Assembly (NCBI GenBank): GCA_020636025.1
Contig: JACJYQ010000005.1
Span: forward strand, 124,001 to 188,000
From: Lewinellaceae bacterium
GTDB taxonomy: Bacteria > Bacteroidota > Bacteroidia > Chitinophagales > Saprospiraceae
Length of the DNA stretch: 64,000 nt
Direction: 5' to 3'
Shown piece after piece: positions 53,073 to 61,031 of the stretch. The notes beneath the pieces are model-generated. The model was not told the DNA's origin. It worked only from the letters and a program-made list of their open reading frames with translations, and searched no databases. A program made the translations under genes and the position numbers. The first letter of the stretch is position 1. Every line of letters starts with the position of its first letter.

Positions 53073-53828
53073 TTATTCTCCAAATAAGTCACTATAATAG
53101 TTCTTCGTTGCTTGATGATACTCTACGACTTTTTGAATTTCTTCTTTCGACAATCCTGACACTTTCCAATCTTTTAATTTGCTGAGACCAAATTCTTTGC
53201 AGATTTCCAAATCCTTTTTTGAAAAACTAAGATTCTTCATTAGTTCAATTTGAACAAAGTCATTTAGAAAATCACCTTCTGTTTCTCCTTTGGCGTATTT
53301 AATTAAATTCTCTCTATAAAAATCTCTTATAGTAAGGCTTAAACAGGCATGAATCTTTTTGGTAATGCTTACTATTTCATCCATAGCAGAATCAAACCTA
53401 TCTTCTGAATCAATTTGAATTTTACCCGTGGCATGAGCCATTTCATTACGATAATCAATAAGCTTTTTTGTGCTTTTTACGTATGACTCATCTAAATCTA
53501 TTAATCTGAAAAATTCAAAAATATCTTTCTCTGGCAGTTTGCTAAACTCAAAAACTGACCTTATTTCATCAAGTTTAACTTCTTTTCCATTGTAGGGTCT
53601 GGCGAATAATAATGAATGATTGTAACGTTCATAATAAAATTGACTGACTTGCCAAACGGTAGTGTAGATATTCGTCATGAATATTAAGTGCACAGCAAAA
53701 TAGGAGAATTGATACTCTTCTTTGTCATATGTGACTTGCGCTGAATTAAGAAGTGGTCGGACATAGTCGTTCACTTCTATATCTTCCAATGGCAAATAGT
53801 CCAAAAGTTCGTAAACGCTGTCCATCAT
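53073..53828 (-). CDS. HEPN-motif protein coupled to type I restriction operon
   Basis: 251 residues from ATG 53828. All-helical protein with no family I can name, but IDYRNEMAHATG (53433-53450 and around; R127-x4-H132) is the R-[N]-x3-H motif of HEPN ribonucleases, placed as usual at a helix start after a polar linker and followed by a long helix (DRFDSAMDEIVSITKKIHACL). Its ATG overlaps the hsdMS stop as ATGATG, so it is translated from the same message. HEPN RNases are common toxins and guards of restriction systems (PrrC, RloC). Role here, as effector set off when restriction fails, is inference. A single short motif is modest evidence. Confidence 0.6.
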   Translation of the reverse strand: MMDSVYELLDYLPLEDIEVNDYVRPLLNSAQVTYDKEEYQFSYFAVHLIFMTNIYTTVWQVSQFYYERYNHSLLFARPYNGKEVKLDEIRSVFEFSKLPEKDIFEFFRLIDLDESYVKSTKKLIDYRNEMAHATGKIQIDSEDRFDSAMDEIVSITKKIHACLSLTIRDFYRENLIKYAKGETEGDFLNDFVQIELMKNLSFSKKDLEICKEFGLSKLKDWKVSGLSKEEIQKVVEYHQATKNYYSDLFGE

Positions 53829-56353
53829 TCCCCCCACACTTTAGCAATCCTATCCTTTATCTTCTGCTCAAAGATTTCAATAAGCTGCTTGTTGGCATTT
53901 ACCAAAGCCTGCTCCTTTTCGATTTGAGCTACGATTTGGCGTTGGGTTTCTAAGTCAGGAACAACGATTTTTAATTCCTTGATAAGTTTTGCATTCAAAT
54001 TGCTTTGATTTCCACCTCTGGCGTCACTAATCGTTCTTAGGTGTTCATAAAGCCCCATTAATTGATAAAATAGAAACACATTGTCAATTTTATCACTACA
54101 TGAAATTGCAGCGACTGCCTGATTTATTGCTGCTTCAATTTCAAGAATGGCAACTCGCCCACGTGTTACGCCTTGCCCATACATTGCCATTAATATTGTA
54201 CCTGGATTTATCAACCTTGCAGATGAATTATTTAAACCATCTTCAGTAATAAACTCTTCTGCATGCTCGATTCTGTTGAAGAAGATTTCGCCTGTTTTCA
54301 CATAAGGTATATCCCCATTCCAATAAGAACTGTTTTTTCTATCAGGTGTCCCGCCTGATGTAACGCTACAAACTTCTTGTAACTCCACCATCTCCCAATC
54401 AGGGTCAATGTCTATTTTGGGTTTGTAGTTGGCAACTACGGCTTTGGCTCCATCTATTATTTTTTGGTAGCCTTCTATTTCAGCTACTATTTCTTCTTGA
54501 ATGGATAAAGGGGGAAGGGGGATTTTGATTTGACCAATTTCAGAGAGTTTTAGGCTTGGATAGTTTTGGTCATTTGTAAGAGTTCTAGCATCGATAGTAC
54601 ATAAAACGTGATACATAAACAGAGAACTTATTTTCTGTTCATCTGCGAAAATTGTTGCCAAATGACTCGATACATAAGAATCAATTCCTAAACGTACTCT
54701 ATGATTTAGAAATGTTGATGCTCCACTTTTCGGAAATAGTATTGTTCCCTTTTTAAATAATCTTAAGCCATTTATTCCTTTCTCATTTAAGAGATCATTA
54801 ATATCAGAGAAATCAGATGACAGATGCACTCTCCCTACGTCTGATGTACGACAAAAAGGATAAGTACCATTTTCAAATAGATCCTTATCCTGGGGTGCTG
54901 AGTTGCCCGAAGATATTTCAGCAATTTCAGAAAGTGGAACTAATTCAAAGTCTGAATTAATAATCTCATTGATTCTATACCTTTCACCACTTAAATTGTA
55001 ATCTCCATTTGCAGCTATTTCAGTTCTCAAAACGGCATGAGCAATTAGAGAATCGGATAATTCACCTGATGCCACAAATTCATGGGTTATGGCAATGGCT
55101 TCTTCCAACTGGCTGCCTTTTACCGCTGTTCGCTGTGCCCCAAGATTGTACCCGTCATTGTCAATTTTCACAAACAGAATTTCATCGCGTTGCCTGGCAA
55201 GGGCTTTGTCCATCAGCAAAATGGAAGTTTTTACGCCACTGTAAGGGTTAAACACACCTGCAGGCAAACTCACAACGGCATAGAGATAATTCTCCACTAA
55301 TAGTTTTCGCAGGTCTTTGTATGCCGATCCGCTTTGGAAAATCACGCCTTCAGGTACAATAATTCCTGCCTTGCCTTTGGGGTTCAGGTGTTCTGCTATG
55401 TAGTCCACAAACAGCACCTCCGAGCGGTTGCTGGCAATGGTAAATTTCTTGTGTGGTCGTATGCCACCTTTCGGACTCATAAAAGGCGGGTTTGCCAAAA
55501 CCACATCAAAGTTTTCATTCCAACGGTCTTCACTACTCAGCGTATCGTATTCGTTAATGTGTGGGTCAGAAAAACCATGCAAATACAAATTCACCAAACT
55601 CAATCGCACCATGTCGGGCGAAATGTCGTACCCTGCAAAATTCTGAATCAGTTTATTGCGGTCGTCAGGCGTTAAGGCATCACCCAAATTGTTGAAAGGC
55701 TTTTTTTCGAGTTTGTTGTACTCGTAAATATTCAATCCTTCTTTATTGGCTTTGGTGTGTTTGAGCAGAATATGCTTGTAAGCCGAAATCAAAAATCCCG
55801 CAGTTCCGCAAGCGGGGTCAAGAATGGTTTCGCCTTTGTCAGGGTCAACAATAGCCACCAAAAAATCAATGATGTGTCTGGGCGTTCTAAATTGACCTGC
55901 ATCACCTTGGCTGCCCATTACGGAAAGCAGATACTCAAATGCATCACCCAATTTTTCGCTGTGGGTGTATTCAAATTCACCGATGGTTTTTAGAAACAAC
56001 TTTAGCGTTTCAGGGTCACGATAGGGCAAATAGGCATTATTGAAAATATCCCGAAACAGTTGCGGAATGTTCGGGTTCTTCTCCATGCTTTCAATGGCAT
56101 CCGAATACAAGCGAAGCATTTCAGCAGCCGTAACCTTGGTGTCAAACAGCTTGTCCCAAGCGTATTTTTCATAATCACCTGAAAAGAACTTTGCCGAACC
56201 TCCCAATTCAATGGCTTCTTTGTCCATGTCGTCCATGAACTTGTATATCAAACCAATGGTAATTTGCTCAATCTGTGCTTTTGGGTCGGGTAGTTTACCG
56301 ACTAAAATATCTCGGCAATCGTCTATTCTTTTCTTTGTGGATGTATCTAACAT
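53825..56353 (-). CDS. hsdM: Type I restriction methylase-specificity fusion (HsdM-HsdS)
   Basis: 842 residues in one chain. 5-125: HsdM N-terminal helices. 150-420: N6-adenine methylase with FRTPRHII, AdoMet motif I DPACGTAGF at 179-187 and catalytic NPPF at 288-291. 468-625: first target recognition domain (FELVPLSEIAEISSGNSAPQ) and its coiled spacer (LSIQEEIVAEIEGYQKII). 655-842: second domain (WEMVELQEVCSVTSGGTPD) and spacer (ETQRQIVAQIEKEQALV). M and S are normally separate; here both recognition halves are attached to the methylase. hsdR lies 12 bases upstream, the HEPN gene overlaps downstream. Confidence 0.92.
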   Translation of the reverse strand: MLDTSTKKRIDDCRDILVGKLPDPKAQIEQITIGLIYKFMDDMDKEAIELGGSAKFFSGDYEKYAWDKLFDTKVTAAEMLRLYSDAIESMEKNPNIPQLFRDIFNNAYLPYRDPETLKLFLKTIGEFEYTHSEKLGDAFEYLLSVMGSQGDAGQFRTPRHIIDFLVAIVDPDKGETILDPACGTAGFLISAYKHILLKHTKANKEGLNIYEYNKLEKKPFNNLGDALTPDDRNKLIQNFAGYDISPDMVRLSLVNLYLHGFSDPHINEYDTLSSEDRWNENFDVVLANPPFMSPKGGIRPHKKFTIASNRSEVLFVDYIAEHLNPKGKAGIIVPEGVIFQSGSAYKDLRKLLVENYLYAVVSLPAGVFNPYSGVKTSILLMDKALARQRDEILFVKIDNDGYNLGAQRTAVKGSQLEEAIAITHEFVASGELSDSLIAHAVLRTEIAANGDYNLSGERYRINEIINSDFELVPLSEIAEISSGNSAPQDKDLFENGTYPFCRTSDVGRVHLSSDFSDINDLLNEKGINGLRLFKKGTILFPKSGASTFLNHRVRLGIDSYVSSHLATIFADEQKISSLFMYHVLCTIDARTLTNDQNYPSLKLSEIGQIKIPLPPLSIQEEIVAEIEGYQKIIDGAKAVVANYKPKIDIDPDWEMVELQEVCSVTSGGTPDRKNSSYWNGDIPYVKTGEIFFNRIEHAEEFITEDGLNNSSARLINPGTILMAMYGQGVTRGRVAILEIEAAINQAVAAISCSDKIDNVFLFYQLMGLYEHLRTISDARGGNQSNLNAKLIKELKIVVPDLETQRQIVAQIEKEQALVNANKQLIEIFEQKIKDRIAKVWGE

Positions 56354-56365
56354 TTATTCCTTTTG

Positions 56366-58894
56366 TTAAGCAGCGAACCGCTTTAAATTCACGTAATCTT
56401 TTATGTAAACCGGAATTACTTCACGGTACTTGGCTGCCACTTCTTTGAACTGCGAAATGGTAAGCGTTGGGTGTGTTTGCAAAGCATGGAAATCCTTTGA
56501 AGAAATGATTTTTCGAATGTCTTGGTCAACGATGTAAGCCTTAAAGAAATATTTCAAGGCTCTCACATTCACATCTTCTTCTGGTGGATAAATGGAAATG
56601 AATTTGTCGAATTCTTCTTCGAGCAATTCATCTTTTGATTTGAATTTTGGAATGATGCCGAAAATCTTTTCTACCACTTCACGAATGGAAACCTTGCGGT
56701 CAATCTTGGCTGCTTTTCTGATTTTTTCAAGATTGAAATATTCTTCGGGCTTGTCGAAAATCTCATGTTGAATGTGGCTTACCACATGCTCCCAATTTCC
56801 AAGTTCCACATGTTTCTTAATGATGTCGTCCATGATGATACGGTCTTCAAACTTCTTGAACAGCATTCGGTCAATCTTCATCCCTTCATAACCGATTTGT
56901 TCTTCATTCAAAGTTGCCAATGGGTCAGGACGATAACTGGTGTATTTGTCAATGTCGATTCCACCGCCACCACCTTCACCGCTACCTTTTTTAGGTTTGG
57001 GCAGTTTTAGTTTTTCGTCATAGTTGAATTTCTCTTCAAAGTATTCGCAGTTGGCAAAGAAGTCAAAGAGTTTGAAAACTTCCTTTTCATTCCTTTGGGT
57101 TTCTTCTTCGTTCAGTTCGTTTTTGAAGGTATATTCAAAAGTATTCTTGCGAGTACCTCTACCTTTTATTTGCACGAAATCCGCAGGACTGAAAATCGGT
57201 CGCATCATGCAGATGTTTAACAAATCAGGACAATCATATCCTGTGGTCATCATGCCTACCGTTACACAAACTCTTGTTTTGCAAGATTTATAACCTTCCA
57301 ACCAAGTGGTTTTTCCACTTAGGTTGTTGTTGGTAAAATTGATGGGCATTTGTTGAGCATCACCCACCTGAGAAGTAACCTGAACCGCAAAATCAGAATT
57401 GTACTTGCCTGGATAAAGTTGTTCGGCAAATTCGTTGAGAATTTCAGTGAGTTTGCGGGCATGATTTTGACTCACCGCAAAAATGATGGTCTTACCAATT
57501 TCGTTGGTTATCGGGTCACGCAAAGCATTTTCTAAAAAAGTCTGGCAGAAAACGCTGTTTGTTTTTTCAGAGAAAAACTTCTTTTCAAAGTCACGAGAAA
57601 CGAAGGTTTCTGTTTCTTCTCCTTCTTCAGTGGTTACAGCAACCGCATATCCTTCGTCAGAGAGTAATTGTGTTGTAATTTCTGTTCGGGCATCCAATAC
57701 TTTTGGATTAATGAGATAACCATCTTTCACGCCATCCAAAAGGGAATAACGAAACGTTGGGTTGCCACCTTCACAACCGAAGGTTGAGTAGGTATCTCTC
57801 AACATTCTTCGTTCAATTTCTCTTGGGTCGTTTTCTTTTACCTTTTCAGGATCAACGCCTTTTAAATAATCTCTTGGTGTTGCTGTCAAGCCTAATTTGT
57901 AGCCATGGAAATATTCAAAAACCGCTCTGGCGTTTCCTGAAATTGAACGGTGGCTTTCGTCTGAAATAATCAGGTCAAAATCCGTTGGCGAAAAATCATA
58001 GCGGTATTTGTCGTTGAACATCAACGATTGAATGGTTGTAACGACAATGTCTGCCTTGTGCCAATCACTTTTATGTTCCTTGTAAATGAATGTGCTGTAG
58101 TCGGGTTTGAGATATTGTGTGAAAGCTTTCCAAGCTTGGTCTTCCAATTCCAAACGGTCAACCAAAAACAAAACTCGCCTTGCATTTTGAGTTCTTAGGA
58201 ATAATCGAATAACAGCAGCAGAAGTCAAGGTTTTTCCTGTTCCTGTTGCCATTTCAAAAAGGAAACGGTCTTTGCCGTCCGCAACTGCTTTTTGTATAGT
58301 TTCAATTGCTTTGAGTTGATAGTGTCTTAAAAATCTAAGCCCATTTGTCCAAACAAAATCTTTACTGGCTTCTGGTGTTCCTTTCCATTCAGGTCGCTCT
58401 TCATAGTCAGGCATTTGAATGGAAGCGATATAGTCAATTGCCACTTTTTCATTGGCTAATGTGTTTCGGTCAGGATTCCATGCTTTAATTGCTCCGATTT
58501 CAGAAGGTGAAGGAAACTTGTAAATCGGCTTTGGATTTCCTTTGGTAACATCCCAAAAGTAGTGGACGATACCATTTGATAAAATCACATATTGAGCATC
58601 AACGGTCTTGGCGTATTTTCTTGCTTGTTCTTTGGCAACAAGAGGGTGCAGGTTTTCCTTTTTTGCTTCTAAAACGCAAATCGGTTTATTGTTGGTGTCA
58701 ACTAAAAGAAAGTCAAGCGAACCATTTTTAGTCTTTTCATAATCATTTCCCCAAGCGTCAATTTCCTTTTGAGTAATCTTCACATGATTTTCAAGCAGAA
58801 TGTTTGCTTTTCCTTCCTCATTGTCAAAGAAACTCCATCCCGCTTCTTCGAGCAGTTGGTTTATTTTAATTCTTGCATGAGCTTCATTTTTCAT
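56366..58894 (-). CDS. hsdR: Type I restriction endonuclease subunit R
   Basis: 842 residues. Nuclease domain at the N-terminus with the PD-(D/E)xK set: D61 in SLDFLLVD, E76 and K78 in CVLEAKKE. SF2 motor: Walker A MATGTGKT (215-222), DESHRS (DExH), LTATPRD, and motif VI region QIKGRGTRKN. The C-terminal 250 residues match the EcoEI-type R subunit tail. DNA cutting after ATP-driven translocation. Start ATG 58894 is supported by the N-terminal match (NEAHARIKINQLLEEAGW). First gene of the operon with hsdMS and the HEPN protein. Confidence 0.95.
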   Translation of the reverse strand: MKNEAHARIKINQLLEEAGWSFFDNEEGKANILLENHVKITQKEIDAWGNDYEKTKNGSLDFLLVDTNNKPICVLEAKKENLHPLVAKEQARKYAKTVDAQYVILSNGIVHYFWDVTKGNPKPIYKFPSPSEIGAIKAWNPDRNTLANEKVAIDYIASIQMPDYEERPEWKGTPEASKDFVWTNGLRFLRHYQLKAIETIQKAVADGKDRFLFEMATGTGKTLTSAAVIRLFLRTQNARRVLFLVDRLELEDQAWKAFTQYLKPDYSTFIYKEHKSDWHKADIVVTTIQSLMFNDKYRYDFSPTDFDLIISDESHRSISGNARAVFEYFHGYKLGLTATPRDYLKGVDPEKVKENDPREIERRMLRDTYSTFGCEGGNPTFRYSLLDGVKDGYLINPKVLDARTEITTQLLSDEGYAVAVTTEEGEETETFVSRDFEKKFFSEKTNSVFCQTFLENALRDPITNEIGKTIIFAVSQNHARKLTEILNEFAEQLYPGKYNSDFAVQVTSQVGDAQQMPINFTNNNLSGKTTWLEGYKSCKTRVCVTVGMMTTGYDCPDLLNICMMRPIFSPADFVQIKGRGTRKNTFEYTFKNELNEEETQRNEKEVFKLFDFFANCEYFEEKFNYDEKLKLPKPKKGSGEGGGGGIDIDKYTSYRPDPLATLNEEQIGYEGMKIDRMLFKKFEDRIIMDDIIKKHVELGNWEHVVSHIQHEIFDKPEEYFNLEKIRKAAKIDRKVSIREVVEKIFGIIPKFKSKDELLEEEFDKFISIYPPEEDVNVRALKYFFKAYIVDQDIRKIISSKDFHALQTHPTLTISQFKEVAAKYREVIPVYIKDYVNLKRFAA

Positions 58895-58919
58895 TCTTCA
58901 ATTTCTATGTTTTTCTGTC

Positions 58920-58976
58920 GAGCGTTGGCAAAAAATAGCTCTTCTGGTTTTTTCAGCGTTTGCCTTTGTGTCGGCA
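58920..58976. repeat. Cassette-flanking direct repeat, right copy
   Basis: GAGCGTTGGCA ... GTGTCGGCA over 57 bases, 25 bases upstream of the hsdR start. Ends match the left copy at 53010-53059 exactly; the middle differs in sequence and by 7 bases. Confidence 0.55.
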
Positions 58977-59016
58977 AAACCAAATGTGCTAATTGTGCGT
59001 TCGGCTTTTTCAGCAT

Positions 59017-59080
59017 GGCATACAACAACAGGGCTATCATCAACCCAAATTTACATGAAACCTCCAATATCCGGTTGTAT
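59017..59080 (-). other. attC-like site (right)
   Basis: Contains GGCATACAAC at 59017-59026 and GTTGTAT at 59074-59080, inverted to each other. GGCATACAAC is the exact inverse of GTTGTATGCC at 52942-52951, so the restriction cassette is bounded by inverted 10-bp ends. The internal fold here is weak. Confidence 0.35.
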
Positions 59081-59238
59081 ATACGCAACTCTCATTGCGT
59101 GTTCCAAATATCCGTTTTCGGGAATACCAATTATAGCCTTGTGCTCCGCACCTGGCGATTAGGATATGAATATAAATCAGAGTAGCAAACGTTTAGGGCA
59201 AAGAGACCGGAACAAACAAAAGCAAATACGATTCAAAA

Positions 59239-59997
59239 CTACCAATCCTTCCCATTTGCCTTCGAGCCACTCTGCCGCTTCGCCGAACGATATTTCCGGG
59301 CATTCTGCTGATCTTCCGGGTCTACGGCAGTTTCCAGGAGTCGTTTTGCTTCCTCTTTCTTTAGTTTTTTAGCCTTTTCCTCCTGTTGCTTTTGCTCCTC
59401 TGGCTGTTGTTGTGATGGCTGATTCTGTGGCTGTTGATCCTGGGGGTCCTGTTGATTTTGTTGTTCTTGTTGATCCTTCTGTTGATCCTGATCTTTCTGT
59501 TGCTGGTCCTGGTTGGATTGATCCTGTTGCTGCTGGTTCTTCTGCTGATTTTCTTTTTCCTTCTGCTGTTCTTCCTGCAACTTCTTTTTGGCCATTTGAA
59601 GGTTTTTTCTCGCATCAGCATCGCCTGGATTTAATCGCAGGCCTTTTTGATAGGCATCCACAGCATCCTGGAATTTGTGTTGTTGCATCAGCGCATTACC
59701 CAGATTGTATTGTGCATTGGCCGACGATTCCTTGTCTGCCGAAAGCCTGGCTGATTGCTCAAAGCGCTGTGCTGCATCCTCCCATTTGCCTTGCTGATAT
59801 AAGGCATTGCCCAAATTATACAGGGCTTTAGGATTTGAATGCTCGTAATCTGCTGCGGTTCGGTAGTACTTCTCAGCGTTTTTATAATTTGCCTTATCGT
59901 ATTCCTCATCACCGGCAACAAGCGGTTTATGTGTTGCCTGGGCAAACAACGCCAGAGGAAAGAGTGTGACAATCAAAACATTGAAGCTACTTTTCAT
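59239..59997 (-). CDS. batC: TPR protein of the Bat aerotolerance locus (BatC-like)
   Basis: 252 residues from ATG 59997 (MKSSFNVLIVTLFPLALFAQ signal peptide). Three TPR motifs in 25-130 (DKANYKNAEKYYRTAADYE, PKALYNLGNALYQQGKWEDAAQRFEQ, ANAQYNLGNALMQQHKFQDAVDAYQKGLRLNPGDADA), then a low-complexity Gln/Lys/Glu tail rich in QQ pairs. BatC/E-like TPR proteins follow BatA/B VWA genes in Bacteroidota. It lies 21 bases downstream of batB. Confidence 0.8.
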   Translation of the reverse strand: MKSSFNVLIVTLFPLALFAQATHKPLVAGDEEYDKANYKNAEKYYRTAADYEHSNPKALYNLGNALYQQGKWEDAAQRFEQSARLSADKESSANAQYNLGNALMQQHKFQDAVDAYQKGLRLNPGDADARKNLQMAKKKLQEEQQKEKENQQKNQQQQDQSNQDQQQKDQDQQKDQQEQQNQQDPQDQQPQNQPSQQQPEEQKQQEEKAKKLKKEEAKRLLETAVDPEDQQNARKYRSAKRQSGSKANGKDW

Positions 59998-60018
59998 ATC
60001 AATCCGCAACATTCAGAT

Positions 60019-61005
60019 TCAGGATTTTTTGTAGGAAATAAAGCGGTCAAAAACCAAAAATAGTATGGCCGGCAGCAGAAACCACTGGTATCTGGACTCA
60101 TAATCTGCAAAGGAACGCACTTCAATGGTTCGCTTTTGAAGTCCGGACGCCGTATTTTTTATGGATGTGACAAAAGCATCACCAAGCCGAATGTTGAAAT
60201 ATTCTCCACCGCCAGAAAGGGCAATCTTTTGCATGTTGGATTCTTCCAAACGCGTTCTTATCAGTTCGTTGTTTTCGTCACGTTTGTACTGACCGTCGCC
60301 CGAGCCGCCTGTGGGAATGGGACCTCCGCTTTCGGTTCCGGTACCAATGGTGTAGATGAGCGTACCATTGCGGAAGGCCTCTGCAGCTGCATCCATTGCT
60401 CCTTCATCGTGCGTTTCACCATCGGAGAATATCACCAGCATACGGCCACCTCCGGGTTCCGGGTCAAAGGACTTTTGGGCAACCTGTATGGCCGCAGCAA
60501 TGTCGGTTCCCTGCTCAGTCAGCAAATCCGGACTGGCGCTTTGAATGCTTTGGAAAATGAAAGCGTAATCGCTGGAAAGCGGCATTTGCAAAAAGGCCGT
60601 ACCGGCAAAAAAGATCAGGCCCACGCGCTCACCTTCCAGTTTTTGAACCAGTTTCTGAATATAAATCTTGGAAAGCTCCAGGCGATTTGGCGCAACATCC
60701 TCACACAACATGCTTTGAGAAATATCCAGTGCAATGAAGATATCGGAAGACTCCTGCGTCTCGGTTCTCTTCTTTTTACCCATCTGTGGATTAGCCCAGG
60801 CAATGGCCAGTAAGGCAACAGCCGAACTCCACAATAGCCCTTTGATCCAGAAATGCCGTTTGGAAACAGCCGGTAAAACAGTCTCGGTATTGCCCAATCT
60901 GGACAATGCACTTGAACGCCAACGCCACCACCATATCCACAACAGTAAGGCTGCGGGTATAGCCGCTATCAACCAAAAATGTTCAGGGTATGCATACTTG
61001 AACAT
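60019..61005 (-). CDS. batB: VWA-domain protein BatB
   Basis: 328 residues. Two N-terminal helices (HFWLIAAIPAALLLWIWWW, IKGLLWSSAVALLAIAW), VWA domain from about 88 with intact metal site D94-x-S96-x-S98 (LDISQSML), TEQGTDIAAAI (Thr) and IFSDGETHDEGA (Asp), and a C-terminal helix (WFLLPAILFLVFDRFI). This is the BatA/B layout of the aerotolerance operon. Between porU (26 bases upstream) and batC; batA is not in the window. Bat proteins are thought to help assemble or protect envelope proteins under oxygen. Confidence 0.88.
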   Translation of the reverse strand: MFKYAYPEHFWLIAAIPAALLLWIWWWRWRSSALSRLGNTETVLPAVSKRHFWIKGLLWSSAVALLAIAWANPQMGKKKRTETQESSDIFIALDISQSMLCEDVAPNRLELSKIYIQKLVQKLEGERVGLIFFAGTAFLQMPLSSDYAFIFQSIQSASPDLLTEQGTDIAAAIQVAQKSFDPEPGGGRMLVIFSDGETHDEGAMDAAAEAFRNGTLIYTIGTGTESGGPIPTGGSGDGQYKRDENNELIRTRLEESNMQKIALSGGGEYFNIRLGDAFVTSIKNTASGLQKRTIEVRSFADYESRYQWFLLPAILFLVFDRFISYKKS

Positions 61006-61031
61006 AAAAATGAGTACTGGTCAGGCCGGTT

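Larger units (their letters stand above)
58895..59238. other. Gene-free upstream region of restriction operon
   Basis: 344 bases with no credible gene (frames here overlap repeats). It holds the right copy of the flanking direct repeat (58920-58976) and the attC-like pair of GTTGTAT ends (59017-59080). Promoter of hsdR must lie here but I cannot place it. Confidence 0.65.

Noticed and set aside
60136..60813. 225-codon plus-strand frame in batB
   Set aside because: Antisense of the VWA domain with conserved metal site.
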